64,000 nt of DNA, from contig JANTUC010000007.1 of NCBI GenBank assembly GCA_026873275.1, positions 2,170,001 through 2,234,000 of the forward strand, in the 5' to 3' direction. The notes under the pieces are model-generated. The model was not told the DNA's origin. It ran no database searches and saw only the letters and a program-made list of their open reading frames with translations. The stretch is from Pseudopithomyces maydicus. Lineage: Eukaryota; Ascomycota; Dothideomycetes; Pleosporales; Didymosphaeriaceae. Positions 58,258-64,000 of this stretch are shown here, piece by piece (positions within the stretch are counted from its first letter, which is position 1; every line of letters begins with the position of its first letter). The translations under genes were made by a program, and so were the position numbers.

Positions 58258-59743
58258 TTACCGGTCCACCTCTCCGAACACAAGGTCCATGGTTCCGATG
58301 ATAGCGACCGCATCAGCAAGTAGATGGCCCCGGGAGATCTGATCCATGCAAGCCAAGTGGGCGAAGCCCGGTGCGCGAATCTTACACCTGTAGGGGCGCT
58401 CGCTGCCGTCTGAAACAAGGAAAACACCCATCTCTCCCTTGGGCGCCTCGATGGCGCTGTACGTCTCACCAGGCGGGACGCTGTAGCCCTTGCTGAAGAG
58501 CAGGAAGTGGTGGATGAGGGCCTCCATGTTCTCCTTCATGGCGGCACGGGGGAGGCGCAATCTTGTAGTCCTCGACCTTGACAGGGCCAGCGGGCATGTC
58601 GTTGAGGCACTGGACGATGATGCGGAGGGACTGACGGAACTCCTCCATGCGGCAGAGGTAGCGGTCGTAGCAGTCGCCGTTGACGCCGACGGGGACGTCG
58701 AACTCGACCTTGTCGTAGGCATCGTAGGGCTGGGACTTGCGGATGTCCCAGGGGACACCGGAGCCGCGGAGCATGGGGCCTGTGAAGGAGTAGTTGATGG
58801 CGTCGGCGGCGGAGACGACGCCCACGCCCTTGGTTCGGCCGATCCAGATACGGTTGTCGGTCAACATCTCCTCGGTTTCGTCGAGACGGTCTCCGAATTG
58901 CGTGGCCCACTGGTAGATGTCGTCGAGGAGACCCATGGGCAGATCCTGCGAGACACCACCGGGGCGCACGTAGGCTGCGTGGAGACGGGCTCCGGATACA
59001 CGCTCGTAGAATTCCTAGATTGGGGGTTAGACTGCATCGAATTGGCTGGGTGGTGTGGGGCTAGGTCCTACCATGAGCTTCTCACGCTCCTCAAAGGCCC
59101 ACAAGAAGGGGGTCAAAGCACCGACGTCCATGGCGTGGGTGGTGACGGACATGATGTGGTTCTTGATACGGGTGATTTCAGCAAACAGGGTCCTGATGTA
59201 CTTGGCGCGCTCGGGGATCTCGATGTTGAGCAGCTTCTCGACGGCCAGCGAGAAGCACTGCTCGTTGGTCATCATGGAGACGTAGTCCAGACGGTCAAAG
59301 TACGGCAGGGCCTGCAGGTAGGTGCGGTACTCGATGAGCTTCTCGGTGCCGCGGTGCAGCAGGCCGACGTGGGGGTCGGCACGCACGATTTCCTCTCCAT
59401 TGAGCTCCAAGATGAGGCGCAACACGCCGTGGGCAGCGGGATGCTGGGGGCCGAAGTTGACGGTGTAGTGCCTGATCTTCCTGCCCTGGGTGGAGGAGCC
59501 GTCGTCGGAGGGCGTGTTCAGGGTGCCGGGGTTCTCCGGGTCGACGGGGTGGGCGAAGTCTGCGTCGGTCTGGATCAGGCGGGCGCTCTGCTGGTCCTGC
59601 ACGTCGGCGTAGTGGCGCGGGCGCGAGGTGGACAGGCAGCGGGCAATGGGCTGGAGTCGCGGAGCGCTCTGGAGGGCGGGTCGGGGCGCCTGGCACAGGC
59701 GTTTGGCGGCGTGGCCGGCATAGCGCGCAAGGGAGACGGGCAT
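58258..59743 (-). CDS. NUO49: Mitochondrial complex I 49 kDa subunit (frameshift at a C run)
   Basis: Two exons (59743-59072, 59014-58258). The N-terminus is rich in Arg/Ala (MPVSLARYAGHAAKRL) and is a mitochondrial presequence. Conserved motifs: YTVNFGPQHPAAHGVLR, GLLHRGTEKLIEYRTY, LDYVSMMTNEQ, then EFYERVSGARLHAAYVRPGG, EAPKGEMG and a terminal DLVFGEVDR. It forms part of the quinone-binding module of NADH:ubiquinone oxidoreductase. The frame breaks at 58548-58552 (five G, plus strand) between DYKIAPP and RAAMKENMEAL. Comparing spacing with the family, two bases appear missing; the product would be about 476 residues. Since this gene is needed for respiration, a sequencing error is the likely cause. 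It is divergent from RPAC40. Confidence 0.95.
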
Positions 59744-60025
59744 TGCGGGTGTCTGCTCTCGCGGCGATGCCCGTGTGCGGCGTCAATGGGTGGGTGGAGG
59801 GAGATGCGGAGCGTGGCGTTGGGAGCTCTCAGGCCTGCGTTCGACGGTGAAGTGCAGCCATCATCCGTTTGCCGAGCTTCCAATTGGTGCGGGCCGGCCT
59901 TGGCACTCGTTGCGCGCCTTGCAAAAAAGTTCCCAGACGCCTCGCAACGCTCCCCCGCCAAACAACCGATTCGCGACCCCAACACCAATCCACCAGATTC
60001 GCGACCCCAACACCAACCCACCAGC
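59744..60025. promoter_or_regulatory. Bidirectional promoter, NUO49 / RPAC40, with 28-bp direct repeat
   Basis: 282 bp between start codons. A 28-bp unit beginning ATTCGCGACCCCAACACCAA is repeated in tandem at 59969-59996 and 59997-60024 with one mismatch, ending one base before the RPAC40 ATG. Confidence 0.6.
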
Positions 60026-61264
60026 ATGGCGATGCCCAGCGCAGACGTGCTGCACGAGCGCAAGGTACGATTCTCCATTCCCCAGCTCTCCGCGTGCTAC
60101 GACATGTGCTAACTGCCCCAAAGAAGCTCAAGGTCGGTATCGAGACGGTGAGCAACCAGCAGTCCAACGACTTCCCTGGCCACTGGCCCGGCGAGAGCCA
60201 TGCCTGGGACCTCGAGTACTTCAAGCAGGTATGAATTGCCCGGTTTCAACTCCCGCTTTCCATGCGCTTGCTCACACTCGCAGAACGCCCGCATCAAGTA
60301 CACCCACGAGCCCAACAAGCTCGACCTCACCTTCTCCCTCACCGGCGTCGATACCTCGCTCGCCAATGCCCTCCGCCGCATCCTCATCGCCGAGGTGCCC
60401 ACCCTCGCCATCGAAGACGTTTACATCTCCCAGAACACCTCCATCATCCAAGACGAAGTCCTCGCCCACCGCCTGGGTCTGATCCCCCTCCGCGGCAACC
60501 GCGAAGCCATCCGCTGGATGAAGTGGTACCAGAAGGATGAAGACCTCCCCGGCCACGAGCCCAAGTCGGACGAGAACTGCGTCCGCCTCTCGCTCAACCT
60601 CGAGTGCCGCTGGAAGCCAGGCGGTCTCGAGAAGGCCAAGCAGGGCGTCACCGATCCGGACGAGCTCTACGAGAACCACAGCGTCTACGCGCGCGACCTC
60701 TGCTTCGAGCCGTGGCAGCGCCAAGCCGAGAAGTTCGGAGAGGACGACGTGCGCAGCAGCCACCCGAACATCCTTGTCGCGAAGATGCGCCCAGGCCAGC
60801 AGATCGAGCTCCTCATGCACGCCTACAAGGGCGTCGGCCAGGACCACGCAAAGTTCTCCCCCGTCGCAACCGCTTCCTACCGCCTGATGCCCACCATCGA
60901 CATCCTCCGCCCCATCGTCGGCAAGGACGCAAAGAAGTTCTCCCGCTGTTTCCCCAAGACGGTCATCCGCCTCGACAAGGTCACCGCGGAGGACGCCGCC
61001 GCCTACCCCGAGGAATGCGCCGGCAAGGAGGGCGAGGACAAGGCCGTTGTCAACAACGCAGAGGCTGATACGGTTAGTAGAGAGTGTCTGCGTCACCCCG
61101 AGTTCGCCGACAAGGTCAAGCTGGGCCGCATGCGCGACCACTTCATCTTCCGCATCGAGAGCACCGGCCAGTGGGATAGCGACGAGCTGTTCCTGGAGAG
61201 CTTGCGCCTGCTCAAGGTCAAGGCCGCGCGTATCAAGCGTGGTTTGGAAGAGGTCAAGAAGTAA
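60026..61264 (+). CDS. RPC40: RNA polymerases I and III subunit AC40
   Basis: Three exons (60026-60064, 60124-60228, 60284-61264) give 374 residues. The RpoA-like dimerisation signature is TSLANALRRILIAEVPTLA, followed by EDVYISQNTSIIQDEVLAHRLGLIP, the conserved block of AC40/RPB3-type subunits. The C-terminal half has FRIESTGQW. It pairs with AC19 to start assembly of both RNA polymerase I and III. The short first exon (MAMPSADVLHERK) is placed by the phase-0 GT-AG intron. No frame errors. Confidence 0.95.
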
Positions 61265-61887
61265 GTGATGCGCTGGAATCCTCTGGCTGGCGACATGGCG
61301 TTCGAAACAGCATTGCAGGCGTTTTTTAATGGGCATGGGGATTTCGGTTGGTTGACTTGACTTGACTTGACATGGCTTTTGATTGGGCCTGAAAACTGAA
61401 CGCGTTACTCTAGGAATCCGGCGCAGGCGGTAATCCCTTGCTAGCGCTGTGTGTATGACACGGAAAATGCGTATATTGGGGTTCGTTGATGGTGTGTCAC
61501 TATGCGTGGCGTGAGTCCATGCATCTACGCCTGGGCTGCCGGAGTAATTGGCAGGCACGAAAAGTGGCAGACACGAAAAGTGGTAGGCACGAAATGTGGC
61601 AGGCACGAAATGTGGCAGACACGAAAAGTAGTGGCAGGCACGGAAAGTGGCAGGCAGGAAGGAAGTCCGGGCATGTACCCCAGACACCTCTAGCTAACTA
61701 CATGAACCTTAAAAATGCATCCAGTTAACTGGTCTCTCCTTTCAAAAGTTACAAAATATATACAACAAAAGCACCCACCCACTCCACCTAACCCTCTGAC
61801 CAAGCAATATTACTATCCACAAAAGAAAACACAACACCACTGAACCGGGTATAACTCCCCTCCCTTCCATCCTTCCTCCCTCCCCCC
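61265..61887. other. Convergent intergenic region with a 15-bp minisatellite
   Basis: About seven imperfect copies of CACGAAAAGTGGCAG occupy roughly 61550-61660. No gene is seen. Confidence 0.6.
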
Positions 61888-62901
61888 TCACAACTCCCCC
61901 ACCACCTCCTCACAAAACCTCCTCACGCTCTCGGCATCAAACCTCTCCCTCTCCCACCGCCTCGCATCCCTCGTCCCGTAGATAACCCTCCGCTTCCGCC
62001 TCCTCTCCTCGACCAAGCACTTGCGCTCCAGGTCCTGGATGCTGGACGAGAGGCGCCGGAGGGTGGCGAGCCACGACTGGACGCTGAGCGCGAAGTAGGC
62101 TTCCTTGGGGGAGCGGGTGGGGAGGGAAGATGGGGGAGGGGTGGGGATGCTGGAGGGGCGTTGGGGGCGCGCGTGGGGTGGTGGGGTGGGGAGGTAGGTT
62201 GTGGGTTGGAGGTAGGTCGTGGGTTGGAGGTATGTGGTCGGTTGGAGGTAGGTCGTTGGTTGGAGGTATGTCGTGGGTTGGAGGGTGTAAGTAGAGGTAG
62301 CGTCGTAATCCTCGATCGGGCTGTCGACCCGTTTCTTGTTTCCATCTCCGTTCTCCTCATGCTGGTTTCCATTCCCATGTCCGTACCCATTCCCATTACC
62401 CCAGCCACCATCCTGCCCATACCCATACCCATACGCGTACCCCTGTCCATCGCCCTCCCCGAAACAACTCCTCGCCGGCGTTTTACACCACGGCGCCGGA
62501 GACAGCAAATCATCCAGATTATATGGCTCCTGCTCGAGCTCCTCGGGGTCTACACTGAAACAAGGGTCCGACAACGCATCGATGGCAGCTGTGTAGCTGG
62601 ATACGGCCTGGGCGCAGGCAGATTTCCGGGTCTCGAGGGCGGAGGAGCTGCGCGCGAAGTGGTCGTGGACGAGGGCGGTGTAGAAGTGGAGGGTTGCGGT
62701 GTGGAGGGGGTGGAGCTAGATTCGTATGTAAGTAATTGGGCCTTTGTGGTGGAGGGGGAAAAGGAAGGAACGTACGTCGTTGGGAAAGGCGAGGAGGCGT
62801 TCGCAGAGAGTGGCGCATTGGACGTAGCGGCGGGATTCGAAGAGGTGTTTTATTTCGGGGGTGAGGATGTGGAGTTGCGAGAAATTGGTGGAAGGTAGCA
62901 T
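61888..62901 (-). CDS. Hypothetical protein with N-terminal helical (TPR-like) part and LQPTTY tandem repeat
   Basis: Exons 62901-62776 and 62715-61888 give 317 residues. The N-terminal ~90 residues look like antiparallel helices (HLFESRRYVQCATLCERLL, then LHFYTALVHDHFARSS), as in TPR-type modules. Next an acidic stretch, a Gly/Tyr/Asn-rich stretch (YAYGYGYGQ, GNGNGYGHG) and five tandem LQPTTY hexapeptides coded by an 18-bp minisatellite (about 62193-62286). The C-terminus is basic and helical (LERKCLVEERRRKRRVIYG). I do not recognise the family. A scaffold or regulatory role is possible. Confidence 0.75.
62193..62286. repeat. 18-bp coding minisatellite (LQPTTY)n
   Basis: About five near-identical 18-bp units (GTGGGTTGGAGGTAGGTC type) in frame within the hypothetical gene, so unit gain or loss leaves the frame intact. 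Confidence 0.8.
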
Positions 62902-64000
62902 GGTTGGAGGAGAGAAGAGCTGTTGGGGGTTAGTGATGGTGTTTTTGTGAGGGAGGGAAGGAGCGTCTTTACCTTTCTTCTCGTCTATCTATTCCGTCTT
63001 GTATTCCCTTAGAGTTGTATGTGTATGATTGAGAGAAATTCGTGTCGTTCAATATTCTTCGTAACGTTCTTCTCCTTCGATCACCTTCCAGCGATGCGAC
63101 GCGTAGTCCGAAATGGAGCAAGAAACGAATTGCAATCCCAGATCGCTCAGGCACCAGCCAGGTAGAAAGTGTATAAGAAAGAGGAGACGCAACCCCGCAA
63201 AGTAGGCGTGCGAGCGGGTGAAATCCTCAAGATGCAGGGTGCCCCTCGGCAGCATGCATGCACTGCGTGTCTCGTCCTTCCGTATCGCAAACCCGCAAGG
63301 ATACTTGCAGCCCGCCACACGCTCGTCAATCGTTACCTCCCTGATCGTAGAAGCTGTAAGGTACCTTCCCAGAAGCCAGCCTGTTACCCACGCCTACAAA
63401 ACACCCCCCAGATATATATCTATATATCTAAAATAAAAAATAAAACAATATAAAAACGAACGTAGGCATGTATGTGAAATGCAGAAAAAATCAAACACCA
63501 CAAAATGGCGCAGTTTCCCGGCTCATATATATATAGAGAGAAATTATCGAGTACCGCACCTCGTACCAACCTCCTACCATAGGGAAAAAACCGACACCTG
63601 AGTAAGGCATTTGTTTCACCCAGCACGCACGCGCATGCTTCGAAACGAGCATCCCTGCAAGCAGGGCGCGATGCCCCGATGAGGGATGGCGCGTTCCCTG
63701 TTCGAGTTGGTAAGCGCGCTGCTTTGGGGATGGCGCGAGCGGAGAGATGGCGTCGTGGACGGCGATCGATTGTGACGGGTGTGGGAAGGGCGCGTGGTGC
63801 GGGATTGGGTTTGAAGGGGAAGTTTATATATGTATCTATGTAGGTGGGCTCGGAAGGGAATTAGATGGGAGAGGGAGGGAGAATGGTACGTCATGGGGGT
63901 TTATGTATCTGTCCCGGTATATACATGTATATGAGGTTAAGATGTCCGTACTGCGGAGATGAATGCATGAACGTCTTTTATTCGATGGAGCTGACTGCCG
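62902..64000. other. Right-edge intergenic region, no gene recognised
   Basis: About 1.1 kb. It contains the promoter of the hypothetical gene, short TATA tracts (63411-63430, 63526-63535) and small inverted repeats near 63640-63700. No tRNA or protein gene could be supported. Confidence 0.45.

Noticed and set aside
63690..63760. tRNA-like stretch (TTCGAGTTGG and GTAAGCGCGCTGC)
   Set aside because: The arms do not fold into a cloverleaf, and no T-arm GGTTCGANTCC lies at the right distance on either strand.

Overview
The window comes from a filamentous ascomycete (Pezizomycotina). Genes are split by many short GT-AG introns of about 45-95 bp. The gene families are fungal: PTH11-like receptor, non-reducing polyketide synthase with SAT and PT domains, A-T-R NRPS-like reductase, WSC-domain protein, small secreted proteins. 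Housekeeping orthologues (Pex6, complex I 49 kDa subunit, RNA polymerase AC40) sit on the right. I think a Dothideomycete-type fungus is likely, but the class cannot be fixed from sequence alone. All exon joins given here were inferred by eye from splice signals, reading phase and family motifs.

Left part, about 2.3-35.3 kb: a secondary-metabolite gene cluster. In order: BBE-type FAD oxidase 1 (+), secreted haem peroxidase (+), three-repeat MYB regulator (-), secreted alpha/beta hydrolase (-), BBE-type FAD oxidase 2 (+), 14-TM MFS exporter (-), SDR (+), O-methyltransferase (-), phenol-hydroxylase-type FAD monooxygenase (+), NRPS-like carboxylate reductase (-) and an 11-exon non-reducing PKS, SAT-KS-MAT-PT-ACP-ACP-TE (+). 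The last eight genes form four consecutive head-to-head pairs, each sharing a 330-530 bp promoter. A plausible working model is that the PKS makes an aromatic acid, the A-T-R enzyme reduces it to an aldehyde, the FAD monooxygenase, OMT and SDR decorate it, the two secreted flavin oxidases and the secreted peroxidase carry out later, perhaps extracellular, oxidation or coupling, and the MFS protein exports it. The product is unknown.

Middle and right, 36.6-64 kb: a small secreted protein with a possible beta/gamma-crystallin pattern, PEX6, a sterol-ester-hydrolase-like lipase, a divergent pair of related cysteine-rich secreted proteins (one fused to a coiled coil and a WSC domain), a DHA1 MFS transporter, a zinc alcohol dehydrogenase, a hypothetical F-box-like protein, an RBR E3 ubiquitin ligase, NUO49 and RPAC40 (divergent pair) and a hypothetical protein with N-terminal helices and an LQPTTY tandem repeat. 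A partial PTH11-like membrane receptor runs off the left edge.

A window-wide oddity: seven genes are interrupted by frameshifts (nine sites), and every site is an apparent loss of one or two bases in a run of four to six G or C. Because this also hits the essential complex I gene NUO49, the likeliest explanation is systematic under-calling of G/C homopolymers in the assembly and not gene decay.
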